Notes: generated by a model from the letters alone, not told the origin. A stretch of DNA of 64,000 nt from Brachypterus glaber (GCA_958510825.1 OY294049.1:21569536-21633535); one strand, 5' to 3'. Positions 46,439-58,718 are shown, counted from the stretch's first letter. A program made the numbers and translations.

Positions 46439-47226
46439 GTCTGTACAACTAGAATTATGAAACAGAAGACGTCTACCCTATCTCTATCTCATTTGTGCAC
46501 GGCACACCACTACCAACTTAAATAAATTAAAAAATATTGCATTTTTTTCAATTTTTATCAACAATTACCGTTGATTTTTGTAAATAAACCTAAAGAAATG
46601 AATATTTTTTGCTAAGAAATAAAACTGACGATTTAATAGTAAAATAAAGAATGAAATATAAATCCTATTAATTGTTCTTAGGTTGGTTGCTTAATCTGTT
46701 TATTTATATACAAAACATAACCTCAAATATGAAAAGGTAAATATGAATTTATTTAACGTTTATCATATTTATTATTAACTATATATTATTATTATATATT
46801 TTAATATCGTTACCAGTTTCTACATTTTAAGAAATTAATTTTATGACGAGCGTTATTTCTGTTATAGCTACCAAATGCCAAGATGTTTTTACAAGGGTTG
46901 CAAAAGTCCAAACGAATTTCGCCTAGGCTTTAAATCTAAGGTATAAAGAAAGAACTTACCTTTGGTAAACAATATTTAAATATCAAAATTCGTAAAAGTA
47001 CTATAATAGTCAATAAAAACACAATATTTAGTAAAACACACAAAAAACTGAAATCAAAACAATATCAAACGCAGCTCACACAATGACAGTGGCTAACGAA
47101 AATGGCGTTACTGACCGTGCAGCCAACATAAAACCTAGTAGATTTTTTTTTCTTTATGTTGGTGATATTATATCTATCCTTTTTGGGTAGAACTTTTGTC
47201 CCTGTCTAATCTAAATGGAGAAATCT
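46439..47226. mobile_element. Candidate P-like element remnant carrying a THAP exon
   Basis: The left border (ACAACTAGAATTATGAAACA, then TCTACCCTAT) and right border (TATCCTTTTTGGGTAGAACT, then TTTGTCCCTGTCTAATCTAA) are both repeated around a shorter interior in the triplicated unit (about 48002-48400). The two borders resemble each other inverted (ACAxAAG, then TCTACCC). THAP domains are the DNA-binding part of P-element transposases, so a P-like element with internally deleted derivatives next door is plausible. The inverted repeats are poor and no transposase core is seen. Confidence 0.45.
46875..46940 (+). pseudogene. THAP-like zinc-finger first exon (candidate)
   Basis: Reads MPRCFYKGCKSPNEFRLGFK, then SK, ending at AAG|GTATAA, an acceptable splice donor. 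Cys-X4-Cys near the N-terminus is the start of the THAP C2CH zinc finger. The tryptophan, the second C-H pair and the AVPTF-type end would be on later exons, which I cannot find. It lies between two borders shared with the neighbouring triplicated unit. Confidence 0.45.
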
Positions 47227-47396
47227 CCATTAAGGAAATTGCTGTATCTTAACATATTTGTATTATTTCTCTTACATTAAATTAAAATATGTATAATATA
47301 TCTATACAGACACTTATTCACTAAAAAATACATGTATGTTAACCCTCCAATACCCACACCTTTTTATTGACTTTAGAACTCGCACTGAGCTTCTCA

Positions 47397-47637
47397 CACT
47401 GATAAAACAGCTTTATGTGTCAAAAAAATATTTGGTTGAATATGGCAAATTGAATTATTTGGTTGTGACAAATAAATTTTATTTCTGTCAAATAAACTAT
47501 TTTGTTCCCATTAATAAATCATTTTGAAATTACAATATTTTTTTACGTGAACTAATTATTTATTTGACTCAAATAAAATTTGTTACAACCAAATAATTTA
47601 ATTGGCCATATCCAAATAAATCCTTTTTATCAGTGCA
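47397..47637. mobile_element. 240-bp foldback with CACTGATAAAA ends
   Basis: CACTGATAAAA at the left and TTTTTATCAGTG at the right, with long matching inner arms (TATTTGGTTGAATATGGC, TTATTTGGTTGTGACAAATA and their complements). TTGGTTG/CAAATAAA words recur in hairpins of the triplicated unit next to it. The frame across it is an artefact of the repeat. Confidence 0.7.
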
Positions 47638-48074
47638 GATCATTAAGCATTTTTTTTTAATATTATTTATAAAATAAGGATTGAAGTCAATAAAACTATT
47701 ATTTTGTAACATTTTTATATTATTACCATAGAAAAAACTATATTAATTAAAAATTATTTATTGTTATAATAATACATAAAACGAAATAAAAATTCTAAAC
47801 TAAAAAAAATTCTAAACTAGAAGAAAAATTCAACAGCTATTTTTTTTTTCATAAACAAAAATCAAATGTAACATTTTAAATAAAAAAATATTATTTAGTT
47901 AATTGGTTCTGAACAATTTTGACACATTGTTGTTGTATGATTTAAACATATGTACGAGTTTTATAGATACTACTAATATAACAGCTTAACTGACCTAATG
48001 GAGCTCTCTACAACTAGAATTATGAAACAAAAGAGGTCTACCCTATATCTATCTCATTTGTGCCAGCCTTTCCA

Positions 48075-48136
48075 GCCAACCAAATAAATACTGTATTTGT
48101 TTTTCATACAACAAATACAGTATTTATTTGGTTGGC
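48075..48136. repeat. Perfect 27-bp hairpin (also in copies 2 and 3)
   Basis: GCCAACCAAATAAATACTGT, then ATTTGTT, pairs perfectly with 48110-48136 across an 8-nt loop. A related, less perfect hairpin (CCAAGTAAATATTATATTTG / CAAATACAAAATTTGTTTGG) lies at about 48256-48316. Confidence 0.85.
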
Positions 48137-48473
48137 CGGAAAGTGTAGCACTGAGCGGCACGAACGAACATAGCTAATGTGAATCTGTAGAATAAGATAA
48201 TTCTACTAAAATTTAGATGGCGCCAGTAATTTCTTTAATAAAAACACTTTTCGCCCGGCCAAGTAAATATTATATTTGTTCAACAAAGAACAAATACAAA
48301 ATTTGTTTGGTTGGGTGGAAGTGGGAGTGTATGTATGTCTTCTATCCTTTTTGAGTAGAACTTTTGTCCCTGTCTAATCTAACGGGAGAAATCGCCATTT
48401 GGCGGAACCATATGCATATAGTAAACACCTGCAGCAAACCATTACGGAAACGGCTATAGTATATTACATAACT

Positions 48474-48594
48474 AGTGTGGAAAGTGACATATTTCACGCG
48501 AGTGGGAAGTTTTACGGACGAGCCACTAGGCGAGTGAGGAAACCCCACGAGTGTATGAAATACACTTTCCAACGAGTTATGTACACTATTTTTC
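48474..48594. repeat. Foldback with TTTACGGACGA loop (also in copies 2 and 3)
   Basis: Arms TGGAAAGTGACATATTTCAC and GTATGAAATACACTTTCCA pair with a few mismatches. The loop region reads TTTACGGACGAGCCACTAGG, then CGAGTGAGG. Outer sequence TAGTATATTACATAACTAGT and TACACTATTTTTCCTAC resembles the edges of the foldback at 58719-58827. Equivalent copies lie at 50712-50832 and 52012-52132. Confidence 0.8.
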
Positions 48595-48679
48595 CTACGA
48601 TCCCGAAAAAATATGAAGTTTCTTATTTTAAAATTTTCTAATTTTTATTAATTTTTAAGAAAAGCAAAGCACAAAATAA

Positions 48680-49618
48680 TTATAAATAGCATACAAATTT
48701 ATATATGTAGGTATGTCAAACAGGAAATATGATTTTCATTTAGCTTTAGTTTTCTTGGTTTTATATTTAATACAATACATAGCTGTTAAATGGGTTACCT
48801 ATTCCTAAATAAATGCAAACTTGAGTTTGCTTATTAAATTAGATTTCTGTGGTTATGCTGCCATATAGGACAGTAAAATTGTACTGTTTTACATTTCATA
48901 AGAAAAGTACTGTGTATTTTGATGTGTTTTATGAAATGTAAGGTAACTAAATAAAAAATAAGTAATTTTTATGATCTGTCTAGACTAGACAGTAATGGTC
49001 AAAATAGTAATGTTATAGTAATTATAGTTTCTATTTTTCACTTGAAAAACAGAAATATTTGGATTAAAACCCTTAAAAGATATAAAAGGCTGTGGTGAAA
49101 GGTGGAAATGGTTCATAAAACAAGGTGAATAAAATTAGTAGAATCTTCGAGGTAAATATCCAAATAAAATTAGGAAAACCTCCGTACATAAATATCACAC
49201 GAGTTTGATATAAAAATATTAAACTAGTGCGATATGAGGCGTTTTCTAAAGAACAAAAGAGTGTGCTAAAGTCATTTTCATAGAGAATCGTAGGAAAAAG
49301 ATTATTTGTTAACGTTAGCCCTTAAACTTAAAAACTGCAACGCCTGCATCTGTCAAAAGCGTGAGGATATTGTAGGGTTAAACTGCAGTTTAAATTCCCA
49401 CTCAAAAATTATTTGAGGTAATTTATGTTATGTTATCTTTATATGTTGAAATGTTGAAATTTTTTTAAATGGGAAAGCAAAATACTAGTATTTTTATTTA
49501 ATTACTAATATAATAATTATTATTAATAAAAGTGTTTTGGGGCATCAACTCGATTGCATTGAATTTCGCTCTTTTAATATTATATTAATTAAGGATATTA
49601 TTTTCCAACTTTTTCTAA
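48680..49618. other. Copy-1-specific segment of the triplication
   Basis: Present only in the first unit. No gene recognised. Its absence from copies 2 and 3, with a short AATAAAC filler at the join, is best explained by one deletion before the last duplication. Confidence 0.6.
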
Positions 49619-52600
49619 TAAAAACTCAATTTTTATTATTTTATAATTAACCGTTATTATTTTATCTATCTATACACTGCTTTGTTCTATGATTTTTAAC
49701 AAAATGATATAGACATAAAAAATAAAAAGAAAAAAAATACTCATATGTTCTAAAATTCTTTAGGTAGGTATATTCTGATATTGATAGACAAAGTGCTCTT
49801 TTGAAAATAGAAATGTCATTTAAGAATAAAGATACTCTTTCTATTTGACAAATGAATCTTTTACAGAATAAAAAACTTTTATTTGAATCCGTTCTATAGA
49901 ACCTGTTACTTTAACCCTTAGATCGTTTTGATATAATCCACCAAGTTGTTGTTATATTATTACCATAGAAAAAACTATATTAATTAAAAATTATTTATTG
50001 TTATAATAATACATAAAACGAAATAAAAATTCTAAACTAAAAAAAATTCTAAACTAGAAGAAAAATTCAACAGCTATTTTTTTTTTTCATAAACAAAAAT
50101 CAAATGTAACATTTTAAATAAAAAAATATTATTTAGTTAATTGGTTCTGAACAATTTTGACACATTGTTGTTGTATGATTTAAACATATATACGAGTTTT
50201 ATAGATACTACTAATATAACAGCTTAACTGACCTAATGGAGCTCTCTACAACTAGAATTATGAAACAAAAGAGGTCTACCCTATATCTATCTCATTTGTG
50301 CCAGCCTTTCCAGCCAACCAAATAAATACTGTATTTGTTTTTCATACAACAAATACAGTATTTATTTGGTTGGCCGGAAAGTGTAGCACTGAGCGGCACG
50401 AACGAACATAGCTAATGTGAATCTGTAGAATAAGATAATTCTACTAAAATTTAGATGGCGCCAGTAATTTCTTTAATAAAAACACTTTTCGCCCGGCCAA
50501 GTAAATATTATATTTGTTCAACAAAGAACAAATACAAAATTTGTTTGGTTGGGTGGAAGTGGGAGTGTATGTATGTCTTCTATCCTTTTTGAGTAGAACT
50601 TTTGTCCCTGTCTAATCTAACGGGAGAAATCGCCATTTGGCGGAACCATATGCATATAGTAAACACCTGCAGCAAACCATTACGGAAACGGCTATAGTAT
50701 ATTACATAACTAGTGTGGAAAGTGACATATTTCACGCGAGTGGGAAGTTTTACGGACGAGCCACTAGGCGAGTGAGGAAACCCCACGAGTGTATGAAATA
50801 CACTTTCCAACGAGTTATGTACACTATTTTTCCTACGATCCCGAAAAAATATGAAGTTTCTTATTTTAAAATTTTCTAATTTTTATTAATTTTTAAGAAA
50901 AGCAAAGCACAAAATAAATAAACACTCAATTTTTATTATTTTATAATTAACCGTTATTATTTTATCTATCTATACACTGCTTTGTTCTATGATTTTTAAC
51001 AAAATGATAAAGACATAAAAAATAAAAAGAAAAAAAATACTCATATGTTCTAAAATTCTTTAGGTAGGTATATTCTGATATTGATAGACAAAGTGCTCTT
51101 TTGAAAATCGAAATGTCATTTAAGAATAAAGATACTCTTTCTATTTGACAAATGAATCTTTTACAGAATAAAAAACTTTTATTTGAATCCGTTCTATAGA
51201 ACCTGTTACTTTAACCCTTAGATCGTTTTGATATAATCCACCAAGTTGTTGTTATATTATTACCATAGAAAAAACTATATTAATTAAAAATTATTTATTG
51301 TTATAATAATACATAAAACGAAATAAAAATTCTAAACTAAAAAAAATTCTAAACTAGAAGAAAAATTCAACAGCTATTTTTTTTTTTCATAAACAAAAAT
51401 CAAATGTAACATTTTAAATAAAAAAATATTATTTAGTTAATTGGTTCTGAACAATTTTGACACATTGTTGTTGTATGATTTAAACATATATACGAGTTTT
51501 ATAGATACTACTAATATAACAGCTTAACTGACCTAATGGAGCTCTCTACAACTAGAATTATGAAACAAAAGAGGTCTACCCTATATCTATCTCATTTGTG
51601 CCAGCCTTTCCAGCCAACCAAATAAATACTGTATTTGTTTTTCATACAACAAATACAGTATTTATTTGGTTGGCCGGAAAGTGTAGCACTGAGCGGCACG
51701 AACGAACATAGCTAATGTGAATCTGTAGAATAAGATAATTCTACTAAAATTTAGATGGCGCCAGTAATTTCTTTAATAAAAACACTTTTCGCCCGGCCAA
51801 GTAAATATTATATTTGTTCAACAAAGAACAAATACAAAATTTGTTTGGTTGGGTGGAAGTGGGAGTGTATGTATGTCTTCTATCCTTTTTGAGTAGAACT
51901 TTTGTCCCTGTCTAATCTAACGGGAGAAATCGCCATTTGGCGGAACCATATGCATATAGTAAACACCTGCAGCAAACCATTACGGAAACGGCTATAGTAT
52001 ATTACATAACTAGTGTGGAAAGTGACATATTTCACGCGAGTGGGAAGTTTTACGGACGAGCCACTAGGCGAGTGAGGAAACCCCACGAGTGTATGAAATA
52101 CACTTTCCAACGAGTTATGTACACTATTTTTCCTACGATCCCGAAAAAATATGAAGTTTCTTATTTTAAAATTTTCTAATTTTTATTAATTTTTAAGAAA
52201 AGCAAAGCACAAAATAAATAAACACTCAATTTTTATTATTTTATAATTAACCGTTATTATTTTATCTATCTATACACTGCTTTGTTCTATGATTTTTAAC
52301 AAAATGATAAAGACATAAAAAATAAAAAGAAAAAAAATACTCATATGTTCTAAAATTCTTTAGGTAGGTATATTCTGATATTGATAGACAAAGTGCTCTT
52401 TTGAAAATCGAAATGTCATTTAAGAATAAAGATACTCTTTCTATTTGACAAATGAATCTTTTACAGAATAAAAAACTTTTATTTGAATCCGTTCTATAGA
52501 ACCTGTTACTTTAACCCTTAGATCGTTTTGATATAATCCACCAAGTTGTATGTACCTGACAAATTGTTTTCGTGATATGGTGTCACCATAATGGTGATAC

Positions 52601-52701
52601 TCTTAAATTTCTTAAAAGTAAACTTTTAATGGTATTATGCACGCATAAAAATAAAGTCAAGATTCAAATATGGTATATTTCTAACCTAATAATAAAATTA
52701 A

Positions 52702-52778
52702 ACATTTCCAACTCGAGAGATGCTATTTGGCAGAGGCGCAGCCTAGGCTAAATTAGCATCTCGAGAGTTGAAAATGTA
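52702..52778. repeat. Foldback hairpin with GAGGCGCAGCCTAGG loop
   Basis: ACATTTCCAACTCGAGAGAT, then GCTA, pairs with TAGCATCTCGAGAGTTGAAA, then ATGT, with few mismatches. The loop holds GGCAGAGGCGCAGCCTAGGC. Confidence 0.8.
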
Positions 52779-53004
52779 ATTTTCTTATGTGGTTAGAACA
52801 AAATTTTATTTACAAGCATAAATAAATAACATATTATCTCGTAAAATTCACCATTTTAAATGATCTACAGAAATTTTTCAGATTTCTAACTTCACTATAA
52901 ACTTCAACTAAATAATAATTTAAATAGGTGGCTCTTTATTATTTCCTATTTCCTATTCGTCCCTGCAGGGCCGCCATTTTGTTATTTTTTGAGCCATTTG
53001 GATG

Positions 53005-53457
53005 TTGTGAATTTCGGTTTCTAACATTGTAGTATTTAATTTTTCGTCCTCGGACCGTGAAATTTCACCTTCATATTAATTTTTCTCGAAAACGGTTAAC
53101 CCTACATGCTTATAACAACAGTACTTTTTTAAGTATTTTGACTTGACAAATCATATTCCAAAAATAAAATTACAAAAAAAAATCCACAGAAAAAAGTTTG
53201 TGATAAAAAACTGATAAGGCCCCCCCGATTCGCTCACCCCTGGTTAAAATAAGCACATGAATATAACATACAAAGATGGGCCTTATTAAGATTAGCTCAA
53301 GTGAAAAACCTCGTTGCTATATTTCAACGGAATTTTTTAGGAATTTTCAAAGGGCCTTAGCTCCCTTAAGACGCATATTTAGACACATGTCATATTTTCT
53401 GATTTACAATAACCCCTTAAAATTTCGGACCCTATTTCATATACACCCTGTATATTT
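53005..53457. mobile_element. Foldback family X, single right arm
   Basis: Matches the right half of 33742-34919: TTTTTCGTCCTCGGACCGTG, CGAAAACGGTTAACCCTACA, TTAGCTCCCTTAAGACGCAT, ending CACCCTGTATA. The left arm is missing. Confidence 0.75.
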
Positions 53458-54955
53458 GTTTGTTTTCAAAAATAGCTATTTCAAAGGCTACTTGTTTTTT
53501 TGTTAATCAGGATCCAGCAAACATTTTACTTTATTAATGATATAAAAATGATTAAATTATAAGAATAAATGTGCAAAAAAAAGAACATACAAACCACGGC
53601 AGAAAAAACTATTACAGCCTTGCACTCTTATATGTCTCGATGCTCAGCATCTCGGCTATAAAAAGTCTTCACTACCTTAGCAAATAATCACTAGTTTTTA
53701 AGGGATTTTTTTTTTAACTAAAATTTATAACCTTGATTTTTTATTTTTGAGTTTATAATGTCATAAAACTTTGAGAAAATGTGAAAAAAGAGGGTGTTAA
53801 AATTTTTGCCGTCCGTCTGTCCGACTTTTTCTCTAAAAGCGTTATTACTTTTGAATGGACATCCGATTTATTCAATTCTTTTACCAGAGGATTTATAAAC
53901 TTTTGTGTGCATCACTTATCATATGATAGGGGGGCAAAGAAAAACGTTTGGATAAATGTTAATTAAAGCACTTCCAGTGGGTGGTGAAAACATCTAGGAA
54001 CTTTTAATACTGACAGACTAGACCATATTATGATAACTTACACATATAATTATAGCTTAAACAAACTACCCAGAATGTCAAATCAAATAATGGTACTATA
54101 AAATTGTTAGTTCGTCTTATTTATAAATTAAAATATAAAAGGGATACCGATTTTAAGCTATTATTAAAATATTTACAAGTAATTATAATAATAACTCAAT
54201 TCTTTGGACTTTGGACCTTATTTAATAGATTTAATAAGGACCTACAGACATAATAAAATGAATTACCTGGTAGTCGAGAAATCAAAGAGACAAGAACCAT
54301 GCACGTCAGAAACCATTTTTTATGGACTCTTATTATACTCTGAAAGTATTTATTTTTATTAGAAGAATAACTTTAAACTATTTTGAGCAACTTTCTAAAA
54401 TTCCGTCTGCATTCAAAGGGACATTTTAGCATATTCTGATAACTTTTTTAAAAAATAGGCTTAAGAATTGAGTCAGTAGATCCGAAGTGACTAAAATCCA
54501 TTTTTTTTTTCTCCCTCCCTATCAGTAATATTTTTTAAAGCTAAACCTTAATACTTTTAAAATTTTAGAATAATTGAACGAAACGTTAATGTGGATTATA
54601 CGCGTTTTATTTTCAGAACTGATTTTTGTTTGTCTCGGAAGGATATTTTGAACACTTGGTCTTGAATATTTCCTATTATTGCGTAAAACCCTACCTCCTC
54701 TGTAGTTATTTATTTATTTTATTTACTTGTTAATGTACATTACAAGAAACCTTATGTAATATACTATACTGATCAATTAGATAAACTGTTTAACATTATT
54801 TCTTCAACGTCGCCAATGGTAAAGTATAATAAATTTAAATAAGAACTGCACTGTGATAATAATGTCAATCTCATGGTCTCCATGCCCATGAATTGGATTT
54901 TTTACTGAACTGAATATTAAGAATTGCAGATTTATTGAAGTAATTATATGTTATC
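53458..54955. other. Mostly unassigned DNA
   Basis: A CCGTCCGTCTGTCCG stretch near 53810 marks another fragment of the GGACAGACGG-bearing repeats (about 53790-53965). A weak hairpin around CTCGATGCTCAGCATCTCGG is near 53635-53655. No gene recognised. Confidence 0.4.
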
Positions 54956-54959
54956 TTAA

Positions 54960-55905
54960 CACTTCGTTAGGAGCGCCTCTTTTTGTAACGTGGTTAGGCG
55001 CGCGGTCTACACTTGTAGACCATTTTATTTTTTGTTTTAAAAAAAAACATATTTATATTTTTAAAAACCAAATATCTTATGTTATTTATTTGGTTGTATT
55101 TAAAAGTTATTTACATATTTTTTCAAATTATTATTGTTTTAGTAAGTGTTAAGGGTAAAAGAAAAATGATATACAATTCTAACATATATTTTACATCTGT
55201 ACGGTAATTTGTAAAAAAAAATAAAAATAACTTAACAAACTTTCTGAAACTAAAACATTTGTTTTTTTTTTAACATGTACGATTATAAAAAAATAAAAAA
55301 CACCTAAATTAAAAGAAAAAAATATTATAAAATTTTACTAGAAATCATGCAATATTTTAGTAACTCATGCGCCTTGTACATGTGCTCTTTGCAATCGTAG
55401 TTATGATATTTTGAGCATTTTTTTTTTTCGATTTATTTTCCCTTCTTATGCACATTTAGTGTTATAGAACAGAAAATTACCTTATTTATCAAAAACATTA
55501 CGTATGAGCCCAAAAAGACTCGTGCCAGTGTCTTCCTATAAACTGCTATTTTTTTTTGGTGGTAAAGACATATTTTATCTTTAATTTATCTTTAAACTAA
55601 TAAACTAACCTTGGAAAACAATATTCACAAAAAGAAACCATAAAAACTTACACAAAATAAAAAAATGCAAAAATAAAAAAGGTAACGTGGTTAGTCGCGC
55701 GGTCTACAATCGTAGACCAGGCAGGTTTCAATATGAATAAAAACAATATTATACCCATTCAAAGTGTGAATTATTACTGATCTAATAGATTTATGCATAA
55801 TGCACAGCTACTCGAAGGGACGCAAGCGTAAACACTCCGTGTAAAAAGTTACCCAGCTAAAAAAAAGCATGGTCTACGATCGTAGACCGCGCGCCTAACG
55901 AAGGG
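54960..55905. mobile_element. piggyBac-like 946-bp MITE with three GGTCTAC palindromes
   Basis: TTAA lies exactly on both sides (54956-54959 and 55906-55909). Termini CACTTCGTTAGGAGCGCC and GGCGCGCCTAACGAAGGG-type ends are imperfect inverted repeats, the right one with a CCC start as in piggyBac termini. The 18-bp palindrome GGTCTACNNTNGTAGACC occurs at 55004-55021, 55701-55718 and 55871-55888, each beside a TTAGGCGCGC-like word, the last inverted. The interior is very AT-rich and non-coding. Confidence 0.8.
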
Positions 55906-55909
55906 TTAA

Positions 55910-56121
55910 CACTCTATCGGTACGTAAGGTCTTTTACTGAAAATCAGTTTATAGTCCAGAATATAAGCGTAAAAATCGTATTTATTTTTTTATTCTTTAT
56001 ACTGTTTGTAGTGAGAAATAAACTTAAAGATATAAATTATTTGATATTACCTTTTAATATATTTTTTAATATTTAATTAGTTATTAATTTTACCATATAA
56101 GCCTATTCAATAACACTAGTT

Positions 56122-56164
<43 letters not shown>

Positions 56165-56654
56165 TTTTTTTTTACCATCTTTTAACCCATTTCTTTGAGC
56201 ACATCTTTATAGCTTTGAGCAAACAAGTATATAAAAAAATGACGTACTGAAAAGAAATCTGCAAAAAGTAATAACACACTAAATAATTAGAGTTAAGGAA
56301 AATGGGGTTTCCTTGAAAATGAGTTTACGCGGACCTTTCGCTAACCAGACCTCGAAAAAGCCAGGTTCAGAGTCAAATTACCCCCCAAAAACTATGAAAT
56401 TCATGAAAGGGGGGTAAACACCTTGTAAACTAACGTAATTTACGTGATATTTTGTCATATACTTAAAATTTAAAACATTAATTAAATTAATTGGCTTAAT
56501 TTAACATAAATATTTCAGAAATTTAAAAGCAACGCCTGTGGTATAAGGCATCAAATTTTTTTAATTTTTTAGTATAAAAGGACATGTCACGTTTTTAAAG
56601 ATTTCTGCTCATAATCTACAATAATTTTCATAAAATAAATATAGGTTTAAGTAT
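55910..56654. other. Unassigned DNA with an (AT)n microsatellite
   Basis: An (AT)n run of about 34 bp lies at 56129-56162. No gene recognised. Confidence 0.6.
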
Positions 56655-57005
56655 ACTATTAGGGTGCACCTTATTTTTTTATTATCTTAAAATTTTCATT
56701 TAGGTGTACGTAACTAGAAAATACTGGAAATATAAGAGTGATCAAACTTCAATGGGGACCCTAAAATTCGTAAAATTACCATTAATCGTAAAAAATCGTT
56801 GAAAATTGTCTGTAATTTTTTTATATTTAAAAAATCTTGAAATCTTATTTTTTTCCTTTTAATATATAAAATTATGTGCCAAATTACAACACGATCAAAA
56901 GATTGGCGCCGAAAATCCGCCAAAGTTGCCCCTAACACTAAAATTTACGAATTCCTACCATAAATGTGTGTCAAGCAGTAAACAAACATTTTTAAAATGT
57001 ATCGT
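56655..57005. mobile_element. Foldback family Q, single-arm copy
   Basis: Matches the reverse complement of 45540-45897: TAAAATTTTCATTTAGGTGT, CCTAAAATT, AAGTTGCCCCTAACACTAAA, AGTAAACAAACATTTTTAAA. It ends before the palindrome centre. Confidence 0.8.
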
Positions 57006-57654
57006 CACAGTATGCCCCGACGATACCAGGGATCATTGACGAGTTACTAAGTTATTTTAAATAACTTATTTGCATTGATCTATCATTCATTGACTGTAAA
57101 TTGATGCAAAAAAAATAGTATAAAAAATATCCTAAATAAACAATGCGTGACACGCTTTTACTTGATCGACTGTATTCTATAACCTAATTACGCTGTTGAT
57201 TAAGATAGTGTTCTATCAGTGTACCTATAATTATTGTATAGCATTTTTCAAAGACGTAATCTCTGGACCACAAGGACTTTTAAAAACAAGAATCAATGAA
57301 GTGAAATTTAAGATAACATCAGTAGCGTATCATTTATGTTAAGAATTCACTTTATTTCACAATCCCGTCAATTATTCCTTGTCGAAAAGAGAACATCCTT
57401 TGCAGACAGATAAATGGAACTTATCTCGTGAAATTGAAGACCTTTGAACATACCAACTTGCAGACACAACAATCTATACTTGTGAACATGTATAGAGATA
57501 AGGATATATTATTTACTTACTTACGAGGGTAAATATATTTTTGACAATTCAAAAAAGAAATGAGCAGATGATCTTTAACTTAATTCGTTACATGTGTTTC
57601 TACCTTTAGAATGGCCTTATATTACAGAGTAAGTGTATGTTCCGTATACGGTAT
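57006..57654. other. Mostly unassigned DNA
   Basis: Includes the 60-bp fragment at 57170-57228 shared with 34945-35006. No gene recognised. Confidence 0.45.
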
Positions 57655-58420
57655 GGTAGATGAAAAATTTAGTTCAAAATCAGTTTTAAGGGTACTACGG
57701 CCTCTAAAGAATAACACTTTTTAAGGATCCGTAGCTTCCTTAAAAGCGATTTGTGGATATTTGTGTACGGGAACATTTTTTCATACTTTTTAATGTAGAA
57801 TCGGCCCTTATAATTTTTATTGGCGCATTTTTTAGTTCCTGTTTTGGATGCTCAGAACGTAAAATCTTCTCTTTTATTGCAATTTTCTCGAAAACGATTG
57901 ACCCTACGGTGTTACTAAGGAGTACATTTTTTGTGTTTTTTTAACTAACGAATCATATTTTATTAAGAAAATATCAAAAAATGTACAGATAAAAAAGTTT
58001 GGGGCAAAAAAGTGACATCCCTGGTTAAAACTATTAAGTAAGAATTACATAAAAGATAGCCTTTAACACCGTTAAGGCATGAGCAACAAATTGTTACTGT
58101 AGTTCATTATTTAATATATCTGGACCACATTAGGGTCCAGAGATATTAAATAAAATCTACGTTTTAGGTGTACCCTTAGGAGGGTCGTAGCTCCCTTAGG
58201 GCTCATTTCCGGACCAACCTTTATATTAACTTTTTTTCATATTTTTTGACATAAAATCACGCCTTAAAATGTTGTACCTTAAATACTTGGTAAATCTAGA
58301 CAACTGTTTTGAATACATATATTTTTTCATATTTTTTGACATAAAATCACGCCTTAAAATGTTGTACCTTAAATACTTGGTAAATCTAGACAACTGTTTT
58401 GAATAAATTCATAAACAATG
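57655..58420. mobile_element. Foldback family X, diverged copy
   Basis: Family words AGGATCCGTAGCTTCCTTAA, TTCTCGAAAACGATTGACCC, CGTAGCTCCCTTAGGGCTCA and CCGGACCAACCTTTATA are present on both halves, most like the 22231-22970 subfamily. The right end is altered by the tandem duplication at 58231-58408. Confidence 0.65.
58231..58408. repeat. 90-bp tandem duplication
   Basis: TTTCATATTTTTTGACATAA, AATCACGCCTTAAAATGTTG and TACTTGGTAAATCTAGACAA repeat at an offset of 90 bp with identity in the core. Confidence 0.9.
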
Positions 58421-58718
58421 CACAAAGGAAAAATAACATTTTAGTTAAAATTGATAGCCCTCTGGTATTATTATCAATAATATATTATTAATTGATATTT
58501 TTCAGTTGGTAACTATGTAGCAAGCGGTAATAAATGTATATTTTATTAATTTATTTTATTTGCAACGTTTAATTAAAGTAATTTACATTTAAATTGATAA
58601 AATGGCCTAACAAAAAGGGGTTTTGAATTTATTATTAATAAACATAAAACAAATTGTATATTAATAGTTAATAAATCGTAACATATTTTAGTATATTATG
58701 TAGAATAATAGTATATTA
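58421..58718. other. Unassigned AT-rich DNA
   Basis: No gene or repeat recognised. Confidence 0.4.

Larger units (their letters stand above)
47717..52546. repeat. Tandem triplication (A-B units, about 2.24 and 1.30 kb)
   Basis: Block A (about 960 bp) occurs at 47717, 49953 and 51253. Block B (about 335 bp) occurs at 49620, 50917 and 52217. Copies 2 and 3 look identical where compared and are offset by exactly 1300 bp. Copy 1 has about 938 bp extra between A and B. Copies 2 and 3 share private variants against copy 1 (for example ATATATACGAG against ATATGTACGAG), so they arose from each other most recently. The matching frames of 76-80 codons are repeat artefacts. Confidence 0.95.

Noticed and set aside
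48399..48641. 80-codon frame conserved identically in three copies (also 50637 and 51937), plus the opposite-strand 76-codon frame
   Set aside because: Identity follows from the recent triplication and not from selection. The frame runs through a foldback hairpin and has no recognisable domain.
56129..56162. Replication origin or promoter at the (AT)n run
   Set aside because: A plain dinucleotide microsatellite explains it, and no other signal supports a function.
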